This document shows positions 22,450 through 32,748 of a stretch of DNA of 64,000 bases, piece by piece. Positions within the stretch are counted from its first letter, which is position 1. Each line of letters begins with the position of its first letter. The stretch comes from Dermacentor variabilis. Taxonomy: Eukaryota; Arthropoda; Arachnida; Ixodida; Ixodidae. The notes under the pieces were generated by a model that saw nothing but the letters and a program-made list of their open reading frames with translations, did no database searches and had not been told where the DNA came from. The DNA is taken from the NCBI RefSeq assembly GCF_050947875.1, contig NC_134570.1, forward strand, positions 206,480,250 through 206,544,249, given 5' to 3'. A program made the position numbers and the translations under genes.

Positions 22450-25332
22450 ATGGCTGACTCAGTTTTTACTCTTGACGAAGCGAAAGCTCTCATTGAGGAA
22501 AAACAACCCACTTTATCCTTAATACATTGGAACATCCGCAGTATTCGTAGGCATCACGATGATCTCATCGCTCTTCTTTGCAGTCTTGATCATGCGTTCT
22601 CTTTCGTATGCTTATCTGAAACGTGGTTATCATCTCATGACGGGAATCTATACGGTCTTTAAGGTTACACTCCTGAATATTGTCATCGTGAAGGTTATCG
22701 TAGTGGCGGTTCGGCCATTTTAGTAAAATCTTCATTGTCATATAAACGTCGCCATGATCTTTTTTTTCGTCATTGCCTCTGTGAATCAGTATGGCTAGAA
22801 GTAGAGAGTAATAACCTGCAGCTGCCTACCAAACGTAACATCATAATTGCATGCATTTATCGCTCACCTTCTTCCTCTTACATCGGATTTTGTAAAGAAT
22901 TTGAGCAGTTACTAAACACAATCACTGATGAAAACAAGGATATTGTGATATGTGGCGACATTAACATCAACATTATCAGCCCTGACAGTCAATGTTGCTC
23001 TGAGTACATACGTACTTATCTTAGCTGCGGTCTCTCCTCACAAATTACAGCTCCAACGAGGTGTGAAATAGGCGGACCTGATACTTTAATTGACCATGTA
23101 CTGTCTAGCATACCTACTGATCTTAGCACAGCTGGAATAGTGGAATATGCCGTAACAGACCATTACCCTATATTTTTTTGCATAGGTTCCGTAACGCCTT
23201 CTCAACCAGCAAAATATGTCAGGACTTTCTTTGATTCTAATAAATTCACTGGTATGATTCGTGCAATTGACTGGGCTGACGTGCTTGACGAGCAATGTGG
23301 TGAAAGGGCTTTTGAATGTTTTTTTGCAAAAATATCTGAATGCTCTAACTTATGTACAAGTAACACTACGGTGACGCGGTGGTTTAGCTCGCCAAGAAAG
23401 CCTTGGATTAGTGATTCTTTATTGCGGTCCATTAAAGAAAGAGATAATCTTCGTAAGAAACTTAAAGTCCAGCCATTCAATAATGCGTTGTGATTGCGCT
23501 TCCACACATATTCAAATGTTCTAACAGCCACTTTAAAAAATGTCAAGCGTAATTACTACGAAAATAAAATTAGAAAAAATGGAAGTGATACCAGACGAAA
23601 CTGGCAGGTTATTAAAGAATTCTTAAACATCAGTACAACTAAAAATCGCATATCGTGTATGAACCACAATTCTGCTAATATTACTGACCCTCAAGACATA
23701 GCTAATGTTTTCAGTGACCGTTTTAGTATTGCAGATGGTAGTCAGCCTGATTCAACGTTGCTTAGTTTTCCGCGCTGTTCCCATTCATTTTACCTGTTCC
23801 CCACAACATCGCTGGAAGTATGTAACATTATCAATTCTCTTAAAACAACCGGTCCGGGCCTCGACTTGATACGCCCCTCTAGTATTAAGCTTGTGTCTAA
23901 CGAAATCTCACCTGCGTTAGCACATATAGTAAATAGACTATTTATAGATGGCAACTTTCCTAATCGCCTCAAGACAGGTAAAATAATCCCAGTATTTAAA
24001 AAAGGTGACCATAAGTGCACGAGCAATTATCGTCCTATCTGCATTTTGTCTTTCTTTAGTAAGGTCATCGAAAAACTGATACATAATCGCTTAACTAAAT
24101 ACTTATCCAAATTTAATCTTTTAACTCCTGATCAATTTGGTTTTCGTGACAATTTTTCAACTGAATTAGCGCTTATTACATTTACTGAGAGGGTCAAATT
24201 AGCCATCGATCAAGGCCTCTTAGTTGGTGCTCCCTTTATTGATTTCACCAAGGCGTTTGATACAATTAACCATCGTATTCTTTTAAGTAAACTTGAATCA
24301 TATGGCATTTCTGGACCGCCTTTGAAAATAATTCGCAACTACCTAATTGACCGACAATATATAGTCGAACTTAATGGTGTCTTGTCCTCATCAAAAACTG
24401 TAAATACAGGTGTCCCTCAGGGATCAATACTTGGGCCACTTTTATTTCTCATATTCATTAATGACTTGCCAGAAATATTAACACATGCGCACTGCCTTCT
24501 TTACGCTGATGACACCACCATTTTCGCATCTGATAAAAATTTATTTCTATTGCAGGATAAACTTAACGCCGACCTAACGAATGTTCATTCATGGTGTGTA
24601 AAAAACAAGCTAACCATCAACCCATCTAAGACAACATTTATGGTATTCCATTCTTCTAAATCTTTGCACATTGACTCTATTGTAGTGTCTCTAAATAATA
24701 ATGTATTCGCAAGATCCACGTCTACTAAATTTCTTGGTGTAGTACTAGATGAAAACCTAAAGTTCCAGTGCCATATTCAATCACTTATTCAAAAAATCTC
24801 ATTTGGTATTCACATCATAATAAAAACTCGCTCTTTTTTCCAGCAAACCATTCTCATGTCTTTATATTACGCGTATATACACAGTCATCTCTCATACTGC
24901 CTGTCATCTTGGGGTAATACATATACCACACATCTTCATCAGTTAGAAGTTTTGCAAAAGCAGGCATTACGATTTTTTGCATTCCAATCGCATACATCTC
25001 CCTCTGCTCCAATATTCCGTTCCCTAAATGTTTTACCTTTACGCATGTTATTCAATCATAAGCTGTCGCTACTTATGTTTCGTCTTATAAATACCGAGTT
25101 TAATATTCCAGGTTTTAATCGCTCTAGCCTTATCAATTATAACAACACAAGATTTTCAGCTCAACTCAATCTTCTTCTTCCAAAAGCAAGAACTAACTAT
25201 GGGAAATTTACCGTCGCGTTTTCAGGCATTTCTGTTTGGAATTCTATACCATCTGACATGAAGACATCTACATTATTATCATTCAAGCGTAGAACGAAGG
25301 AGCATTTCATGAACACTTTAACTGACGCGTAG
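22450..25332 (+). pseudogene. LINE ORF2 (endonuclease and reverse transcriptase) with two premature stops
   Basis: One continuous frame of 960 codons is broken by TAA at 22660-22662 and TGA at 23491-23493. The endonuclease starts LSLIHWNIRSI (motif N) and continues CLSETWL, CIYRSPSS, VICGDININI and DHVL/DHYPIF. The RT holds FKKGDHKCTSNYRPICIL, DQFGFRDNFSTELALI, FIDFTKAFDTINHR, NTGVPQGSILGPLLFLIFIN and LLYADDTTIF (catalytic YADD). The thumb continues to MNTLTDA. All catalytic blocks I can check are present. Two nonsense changes are the only obvious defects, so this copy is inactive but young. Confidence 0.85.
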
Positions 25333-25667
25333 CATAACTTAACAAACCTTGAATTAATTAGTATGTTGTTCCCTTTAACATTACGCAATGTACTTTTCAA
25401 TTACCGTGTTACTAAATTTTGCCTTAATTGATACTTCTCCTCGTTGTTAGCTTTACGTGCCATTTATCCTCGTTTGAATTGTTGCATGTTATTTTTAAGA
25501 TTTATTCAATTATTTTTCTTCTTTTTAACTATGTGAATATACCTGTGATATTGCTAACAGATTTTTTTTCCTATCTTATCGTTTATTTCCGATGTAGAAA
25601 CTGTATAACATATGACATTGACTCACTGTTTGCCACGATCTTACTATCCCCTTTTCATGTTTTGTTA

Positions 25668-25703
25668 GGAGGTCCCCCCGACAGTTGTTACTTCGGGACC
25701 TCC
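25668..25703 (+). promoter_or_regulatory. 3'UTR stem-loop of the LINE
   Basis: GGAGGTCCC (25668-25676) pairs perfectly with GGGACCTCC (25695-25703) across an 18-nt loop. About 45 nt later the element ends in (TTGA)n. LINEs of the CR1/L2 kind often carry a 3' stem-loop recognised by their RT. Role inferred. Confidence 0.65.
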
Positions 25704-25769
25704 GAATGTGTACTTATACCCATCTTGTATTTGTTTTGTCAAAAATAAATATTGATTGATTGATTGATA

Positions 25770-26960
25770 TGATTTACAAAATGTTTCCAAATCATTTTAT
25801 CAAATTTATTGGAATATTTGATCTCACGTTGTTTTAAATGAATGCCGTAAATTGCCGCTGATGATGGTCATTAAATGTTTTGCTGGAGTAAGTTTCAATT
25901 TTGCACAAAGAAGTCGCATGGCATATATTGATGAAGAGATTAAGAATGAATAAAATGTTCGATGATACTTATGTGGTTTATGGACAGGTAAACAGAGTAT
26001 CATGACTTGAAGCATGTGGAAAGACTAAAGTTCTAGATAAGTAATGAGCAGGCATCAGCAAATGTAGAATGACATGCTAGTGTTACAGCTTGTTGCTGTT
26101 AGCGCCGAGCGGGATCCAAGTCGTCCTACGTTGGTTACCAAGGATTGAGTTACTACAAAATATGATCATGTGAGAAAGCAAAGAAGAGTATGCATAATGT
26201 AGCTAAGCCAAAGTTATTCGGTGCTTGAAACTTGGAGGTGCTGGCACACAGGTGCTAACACGTGCAGGTGCTAATTAACAGAGTAAATACAGTGTGCAAT
26301 AACTCCGTTGAAGCTAGTTAAGATGCTTATCACAGGTTGCGCGGAAGGACAAAGCACGTTCTATGTAGCATGTAGACGTTAATACTGTGAGCACCATGTT
26401 GCGGCCAGGGTGGCGTTCCGGGCATTGAATCCACCAAGCCCATCGACTACTACGGTAGGTTGCAGAAAATGAAGGAAAAAGGGTTTATTAGCTTAGTTAC
26501 ACGGCTCCAGTGTAGAAGCCCACTCCATCCAGGAGCAAGTTAAACATATCGGTTTACACCAGGACCCTCTGTCCTCACTCTTGAAAAGTATCTGCTTCTA
26601 ATAGCGTCGTCTTCCCTAGGCGGGTAGACTAGGGAATCTGAAGGCTGTCCAGCAGCAAATCACCGTCATCGACTGCGTTGCGATACCACGCTTATGCTCG
26701 GAATAACCCGCAGTAACTCCGCCTCCGAAGAAACTGGTTTGGGATCTGTGGAAAGAAATCAACCGGCGACACTTAGTTCGTTCGCCGTTGCTCCATTTTT
26801 CTTCTTCGCTCAGGCTGCCAGGTGACGGAAGGGCTAAGTGCCTTTCGTAGAACCCTGCAACAGCCGGTTTACACGCTGTCTTGACGGCTGGATAAGTGCC
26901 GAGGGATGGGTAGTGATTGACTCTTCTAATTAACTTCGCCTATAAATTCGTTGTCGTGGT
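25770..26960. other. No recognisable gene
   Basis: No coding frame or element is supported. AAGGGTTTATTAGC near 26477-26490 could be the poly(A) region of an antisense LTR, but nothing else confirms it. Confidence 0.4.
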
Positions 26961-26964
26961 TCTC

Positions 26965-27262
26965 TTTCTTTGGTCCTTTTCTCAGGTTTCCAGGGAACGG
27001 TGGGGTGAGCGCCCTTCAACCGCCAGCGTCCACGCTGCGTTGTCGTCTGGATTGGAGGTGCGGTTGTTTGACACGTGGCAAACATTTGATCAACTGCGCC
27101 ACTCAGTTCTTCGTCCCTTTGTCCCCCTCCTCTTCCTCCCTTACTCAGGGCTCCAGGCAATGGTGGGGTGAGCACTTTTAGTCGTTGCCCACGCCGCGTT
27201 GACGTCTGGATAGGAGGAGTGGTGGGCTGAGACGTGGAAAATATCCAAGCAACGCCTTATTG
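26965..27262. repeat. Diverged tandem duplication, 163-bp period
   Basis: GGTGGGGTGAGC occurs at 26999 and 27162. The following blocks keep their order in both copies: CACGC(T/C)GCGTTG-CGTCTGGAT, GGAGG-G, and G-(A/C)ACGTGG(C/A)AAA. Each copy starts with a pyrimidine-rich lead and CTCAGG. Two copies only; non-coding. Confidence 0.7.
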
Positions 27263-27439
27263 GTATTGCGACGTAACAACCATAAGCAGTTTTGTGTATA
27301 TGTAATACCACATACTTGTGTTTTTCACATTAATAGTAATCTTGTGAACTATAAACCAAGCGCTGCAAAATTTTCTTTAAGGCCGCTACATCATCGAACG
27401 CAGCCTTTTAAGATTTTTCACCATGTCAAAAGCAAGAAG

Positions 27440-30330
27440 TGACATAGTGGGAGAGGGAGAAAGATACATGATAGGCAGGAAGGGTAACCAGCACTGAGCC
27501 CAGTTGGCTACACTGCACTGGGTGAAGGGGAGGGAAATATTATGAAGAGAAAATCCGTTGTCGATATACATCGCGACGCCTCATTCAGGACCTATTCCCC
27601 TTAGCGGGTACAAGCCACAACAGAGATTTATCATCAAAATTTATTGCAGACGTACTACCAGTACGTCTGCTCTGTATTATGGAGGCCGCTCACTTCGCAT
27701 CACGTATGGTTACTCAGTCCTGCAGCTTTCAAACATCGTAGTAGCGCTTTTGCGGTCATGTTTAGCTGTGGGATGCCATGCCATGGTTCAAATATCTGAT
27801 TCAAAGTGAATGGTTTTCTGGCCAGCTGATTTAGAGCTCTGCAGACGTCCTGTCTTTCATTTTGAAAGGCTGGGTAGTATAGCACATGAGGCATTGCATA
27901 GATTCAAGGGCACCGGATGCATAGCAATCGGCGCTATCGGTCATTCCAATAAACAATTGATATGCATTGGTGAATTCAACTCCAAAGCGTAAGCGACGCG
28001 GCATTGTCCCCTCGCTTTGCGGAACCCCAAGTAGCAGCGGTAGTTGTATAGATATAACGAGAAAACAACTGGTGGCGAGTGAATTCGGGTGCGTTACGCT
28101 TCTCCAATGTCACACAATGGTCTAGCTTGTTGGGCTGCTTCTTCAATCCTCGATAAAGGTAGAGGAACAAGATTTCTTGCTTCGTTTGTTTTCCTGGCAG
28201 TTTCGTCGGCGAGGTCGTTGCCGGAGGCACAGGAATGACCCCGAAGCCCCTAAACCACGGCGTCGTGTGCTTTTGCGATCAAACGATGGTGCGTATCTCG
28301 TATCTGCGACACAAGTTATTCACAGGACCCGCGACCAGGAGCTCACAAACGACATTTTAGGGCCACCTTTGAGGCGCAGAATATTGTACACCGATTAGCC
28401 GGTTGGTTAACATAATCAACAGCGCCTCGGAGGGCGACAAGCTCCGAACCAATATATGTTGTGAGTCGAGAAATCTTGCATGTGATGCTTATTGATCATG
28501 ATGGAATAACCATTGCGCTGGTGTAGCTGGCTTGAGCGCGAGAGCCATCAGTATATATGTGGGCTCGGTCAAAGTAGAAAGTATGCAAGGAAAACAGACT
28601 TGCTTGCTTCAAGGCCTAGATAGGGAGGTCAGCTGTCTTACTTGTTCCCGGGATGAAAAAGCGCAATTCAGGTTGTCGGAAACACCACAAAGCTGACGAT
28701 GAACATGCCGAGGGTGCGATTACCGATGGTAGAGAAGCACGATGAGTGATGACTACGTTGGAGATTGACGACTGCAGTCTTCGTTCTGGCAGGCAAGCTA
28801 GGTAGTTTGATTGCATTCTTCCAATGTACCGAATATGCGCCCTCAGCGTGTCGATAGTAGGGTAAGTCGTAATCAGATGGTCACGGGTTATTGTGACTAT
28901 TCTTGCTGTTGAGACGCTCTGCAGTGAACGGCCGAGGCAAACGCATAGTGTCTCTGCTTTCACGCTCTGAATTGCTTGCATATTTGACTTGCAAGTTTTA
29001 CAAAGCAGCGATGAGCTAAAGCGTAGAAATCCGATAAAGCGTGCTTGCTGTAGCATAGAGGCCACTGATGATCCCCATATTGTGCTGGAGATGAATTTGA
29101 ACAACTGAACTATATATTCGAGCGTCCTCTTCAAATGGGCAACCTGAGACTTCTAGGAGAGGTCCCAGTGAACAAGGAGGTCAAAAAATTGTTTATTTAG
29201 CTTAAAAGATAGAGTGGTCGTTGATGTATACTTAAAAAACAGTCATTGCTTTTCGCGTAAAAGCGACTGAGGCACACTTTTCTGTCGAAATGATTAGGCG
29301 TTGTGTGTGAAGATAACTAGATGCCTGTGTTGCTGCCTCCTGTAGCCTTGCACGAACCTGCAGGTGAGCCACTGTTTATACTTAGATGCAAATGTTGTCA
29401 GCCTAGATTGAGACACTGACAGTTTCCGGTAGGGATGAAGTCAGCCCATTAGGCGCACGTGAAGTGGACGGTAGTCGGAACGTCTTCACTGCGCACTAGC
29501 AAAGTACCTTCGTATCAGGCAGCTTCGGATCTGTCAACATATTTGTCCTTCTAGTTGTATTGTCAAATGCGTGTCTAGGGTGGCTTCATGAGAAATGTGG
29601 TCGTAGGCACCTTTCACATGAAGAAATAGCGCTGCCGATAATGTCTTCTCAGATGTTAGCTGCTCTACAGATGACACAAGTTGGTTAGCGTAACAATCGA
29701 TGGACGGGCTTATCGAAATCCCGCCACGGAGTGAGGGTAAATTTTGGGTTGATCAAGGTATCACTCCAGACGCGTGACGATTATACGTTCCATAAGCTTC
29801 CCGACACAGCTCACGGGGGCTGTAGTCTGATATGCAGACAATTCCAGTGGTGAATTTCCTGCTTTTAGCCGCGGTGCCAGGTGACTGCGTTTTCATTTTT
29901 AGAAACGACGCCATCTTGCTATGACCTAATAAAAACATTTAGCGGTTCTCGTTGTCCGTCTTCACCTAGGCGGCAGAAAGCAGCGTGTGTTATTTCATCG
30001 GGCCCTGGGGAAGAGGAAGGCCTACAGAGCGCTGTAGCAGCTCCTAGCCCTTGGATAGGGAGTCGCAGGCTCGTAGGGTTCCAGGTTTGGCGAATAGATT
30101 GGCTGGGAAGTGACCGTCTATCGCTGCGATGCCACATAACGCCGCATACGCAGAGCAGTGTGTGGGAGGGTACTGTCATAATGAAGGCACCACTCACCAC
30201 TTCGCCACAGATCTGGTCACTTTTTTTCTAATGTCCTCTCGCAGGCACCTCAAAACTGCTAGGTAAAGTTTTTGATTAACTTCCTGTACAGTTGGGGTGA
30301 ACTCGCCATGGACGTCGAAAATGATGATCA
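27440..30330 (-). pseudogene. I/R1-type LINE relic (RT, linker, 3'UTR)
   Basis: Read from 30330 downward. RT start near 30030: SSSPGPDEITHAAFCRLGED. Then QDGVV, and a palm remnant around 29370-29420 (ADNICI for the catalytic ADDICIW block). Near 29240-29330 it reads QVRARLQEAATQASSYL, ISTEKC and AFTRKAMT. The best frame, 28616-29134, holds GSSVASMLQQARFIGFLRFS, CKSNMQAIQSVKAETLCVCL, STARIVTITRDHLITTYPTI and DTLRAHIRYIGRM, as in tick LINEs with an RNase H. The RNase H region (27550-28610) is badly decayed. The 3'UTR (27445-27545) is the complement of the one at 19475-19545. The catalytic YADD is damaged. Confidence 0.7.
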
Positions 30331-30481
30331 ACATTGTTTTAGCGTTTTACCGATCTTGTTGGGGTTTCTGGGTTGTGAGGATCTGTGGGTCTTCCACTGA
30401 CTTAAACCCTGTATGGTTTCCGGGTAGTAGCCGTAGAGCCCACACTAATTTCCTGTTAGCACTGTGGGAAGCGGTGCCGAA

Positions 30482-30655
30482 CGGTAGCCACCGTAGCGAC
30501 GGTCTTCTTAGGCCGGCCAACCATGGTGCCGCGGGATTCCTGGAGCGGCTGATGCTGCGACTGCTCAAGCGGAGCGCGCGAGCGTGTTCTATTCTCGCGC
30601 TACATGAACAGGAACCCATCTTCTTCTTCACCGACTCTGAGAGCGATAGTCGCGC
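30482..30655 (-). repeat. LTR-like direct repeat, left copy
   Basis: It matches 31863-32036 in order and strand: TTAGGC-GGCCA-CCA, TGCCGCGGGAT-CCT, GCGCG-TTCT, CATGAAC---AGCCCATCTT and GCGATAGTCGC. Identity by eye is roughly three quarters. On the minus strand this would be the 3' LTR of the element whose 5' LTR is the right copy. Confidence 0.5.
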
Positions 30656-31862
30656 CGCCGCAGGGCCTTCCTTTCTAGGGCAAAGCACGATTGAAAGATA
30701 TGCAAAAGGCGTGTGTATGGAAAGCGTAGCGTCCAGGTTAAGGAGCCTAGTCCTGCATCGGGATGTCTGCAGTGGCAACAGAAAGAGCGCACACAAGCGT
30801 GCATTGTCTTGTGCGTTGAGGGCATCACGCTCACGCAATCCGAGACAGATGTACCAAGCAGCACTGATAGCGTAGGTTGAGAGCGAGGCGCAGCCACAGT
30901 GATGTCGTAGTGTAAAATCACAGCCTGCCGCAGGTTTTCGTAGATGCCCGGGCCTGTAGATGTCGGAGCTCCAAAAGTAGGCCGTCTGGCAGCTCCGGAC
31001 TTGCGTGGAGATAGCGCCAGTGTTGGTCACTCCCGACGTAGACGCAGAACTGATGCTCGAGCTGAAGAAACCAGATAACAGACCTGCTCCCGTAAAACTT
31101 CGGTAGGCCATGCATCTACGGAAGGCACAGAACATCTAAAAGCTCACCTGCTGCTGCTCGCGGTAAAATCTCGAATGACTATACCATCAGGGTTGCGGTG
31201 GTCGCTGAAGGCATCGCGAAAGTTTTGCTTGTGGCGTCGCCATGCCTGCGAGAGTGTAATTTGAGTATTGAAGCCGGTGGGAGAGCCTCTGAATGGGTCG
31301 TGAGTGAGGTCCCTCCAAACTGAAAGCGGAGAGCTTGCGGGAACGTCCAAAGAAGGAGAGCGGCGGGCCATAGAGTAGCCGAAAGCGCTCACGTTTGGCC
31401 CCGTCAATTCCTTATAAAGAGTCATCGCGCAGGTGCCAATCAGCTGGGGAGGAGGCTCACGAACCAAATAGAGGCGCGTGCTGACGATCAGCAAGGGTGG
31501 GCGCAGGGTGATGTGGGACAAGACGCTGAATGACGCGACAGTTCAAATGGCGAGAGCTGTTGTGACTGAGCGCTCGAGGTGGCGCAGTCAGCGAGGATGG
31601 CTGCCCGCCAGTCGTCATTGAAGTTGGGGCTGGGGGGGGGGGGGGGTGGTAGCCGGGAGCCTGGAACCGTGTTGAGACGGAAATGGCTGTCCAGCTGGAT
31701 GAACGAGATGGCCGAGATGTCGATGTTGAATTCTCGGACACCCTACAACCGCGGCACGCCTGCCCGGCCATCTAAGGCCACGTCACTGTCGACTTAGAGT
31801 GGCTGTGTTGACGCTGGCATGGCTGGGCTCGGTCCTCCGGGTCACCAATTCCGGGTCACCAG
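30656..31862 (-). pseudogene. LTR-retrotransposon internal remnant (gag-like), deleted
   Basis: Read on the minus strand from 31862. Immediately after the right repeat comes TGGTGACCCGGA (31852-31863 complement), a plausible primer-binding site, duplicated once. About 120 nt on, NSTSTSRPSRSS in one frame and a FIQLDSHFRLNT-like reading in another resemble the start of a gypsy gag. After that only short frames occur (31144-31521) and no pol motif is seen, so the element lost most of its internal region. A G15 run lies at 31632-31646. Confidence 0.4.
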
Positions 31863-32036
31863 TGGTTGCCGCTGTAGACAGGGTTTATTTAGGCTGGCCA
31901 GCCAAAGTGCCGCGGGATCCCTCGATCGGGTGATACCGCGCCCGCTCCGGTCGAGCGCACAAGCGCGTTCACTTCTCGCTCTACATGAACGTGAGCCCAT
32001 CTTATTCTTCACGAGCTCTGGAGGCGATAGTCGCTC
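31863..32036 (-). repeat. LTR-like direct repeat, right copy
   Basis: On the minus strand it runs from GCGACTATCGCCTCC to CTAAATAAACCCTGTCTAC...AACCA. It contains AATAAA near its end, as a retroelement LTR would, and is followed by TGGTGACCCGGA. It pairs with 30482-30655. Confidence 0.5.
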
Positions 32037-32440
32037 AGGTACACCGCCTTCGACAGAAAATCTGTGTCGGAAGTGATTTGATGTTTTAAGCCTACGTCAA
32101 GGACAACTGAGTTTCTGTTTGCTTTCCTGTGAAGCTGTCGGGGCTTGAATTTCGCTGCAATTGGCCTCATCTGCCATCCCTCAGTCAAATTTGCTGGCAT
32201 GCACTTCAACGGATGTCTGTGTCGTCTGATAACTCGTAGATTTGTCAGTCGGCGTTCTTCAATGGTCATTTTACGAATCAAAACAACATTGTTTTCTGTA
32301 CGATTGATTGATGGGTCACAAGGACCGGTTTCAACTTTAATGGTCGTTCTGCCATCCTTCCATTGAGGATACCAGCCTGAGACTTGAGAATTTTCGCTTG
32401 AAGGCTTATTGAAGCAGTCTATGACTTTCCGTGAACCTAT
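32037..32440 (-). other. Unrecognised open frame of about 135 codons, possible exon
   Basis: On the minus strand an open frame runs from about 32440 (EIGSRKVIDCFNKPSSENSQ) through GWYPQWKDGRTTIKVETGPC, LIRKMTIEERRLTNLRVIRR and CMPANLTEGWQMRPIAAKFK to SKAVYLSDY, where it enters the LTR-like repeat. There is no stop for over 400 nt, codon use is even, and the product is basic and W/M-containing. TTTTTTTTGAG precedes it and could be a 3' splice site. I do not recognise the family. It may be an exon of an unknown gene or a piece of one carried by the repeats. Confidence 0.3.
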
Positions 32441-32513
32441 TTCTCAAAAAAAAATATATGGTGCTTAGCTGCTGCTCCTCACGATCGCACATGATGGTCT
32501 CGCAGACGTATTG

Positions 32514-32565
<52 letters not shown>

Positions 32566-32748
32566 GCCTGGTTACGCCCACTGCAGGGCAAAGGCCTCTC
32601 CCATACTTCTCCAACAACCCCGGTCATGTACTAATTGTGGCCATGCTATGCCTGCAAACTTCTTAATCTCATCCGCCCACCTAACTTCCTGCCGCCCCCT
32701 GCTACGCTTCCCTTCCCTTCGGATCCAATCCGTAACCCTTAATGACCA

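Larger units (their letters stand above)
20979..25769 (+). mobile_element. Near-full-length two-ORF LINE (CR1/Jockey group) with tandem 5' monomers
   Basis: The order is: 5' array of 228-bp monomers (20979-21648), leader, ORF1 (21747-22415), 34-nt gap, ORF2 (22450-25332, endonuclease plus RT, with two nonsense codons), 3'UTR with a hairpin (25668-25703), then AATAAATATTGATTGATTGA, i.e. a (TTGA)n tail. Total about 4.8 kb. This is the most complete element in the window. Sequence decay is slight, so insertion is probably recent compared with its neighbours. Confidence 0.85.

Noticed and set aside
30347..31135. 262-codon minus-strand frame
   Set aside because: It crosses the LTR-like repeat and the remnant interior with Ser/Arg-rich, motif-free sequence; it looks like chance openness in GC-rich repeat DNA.
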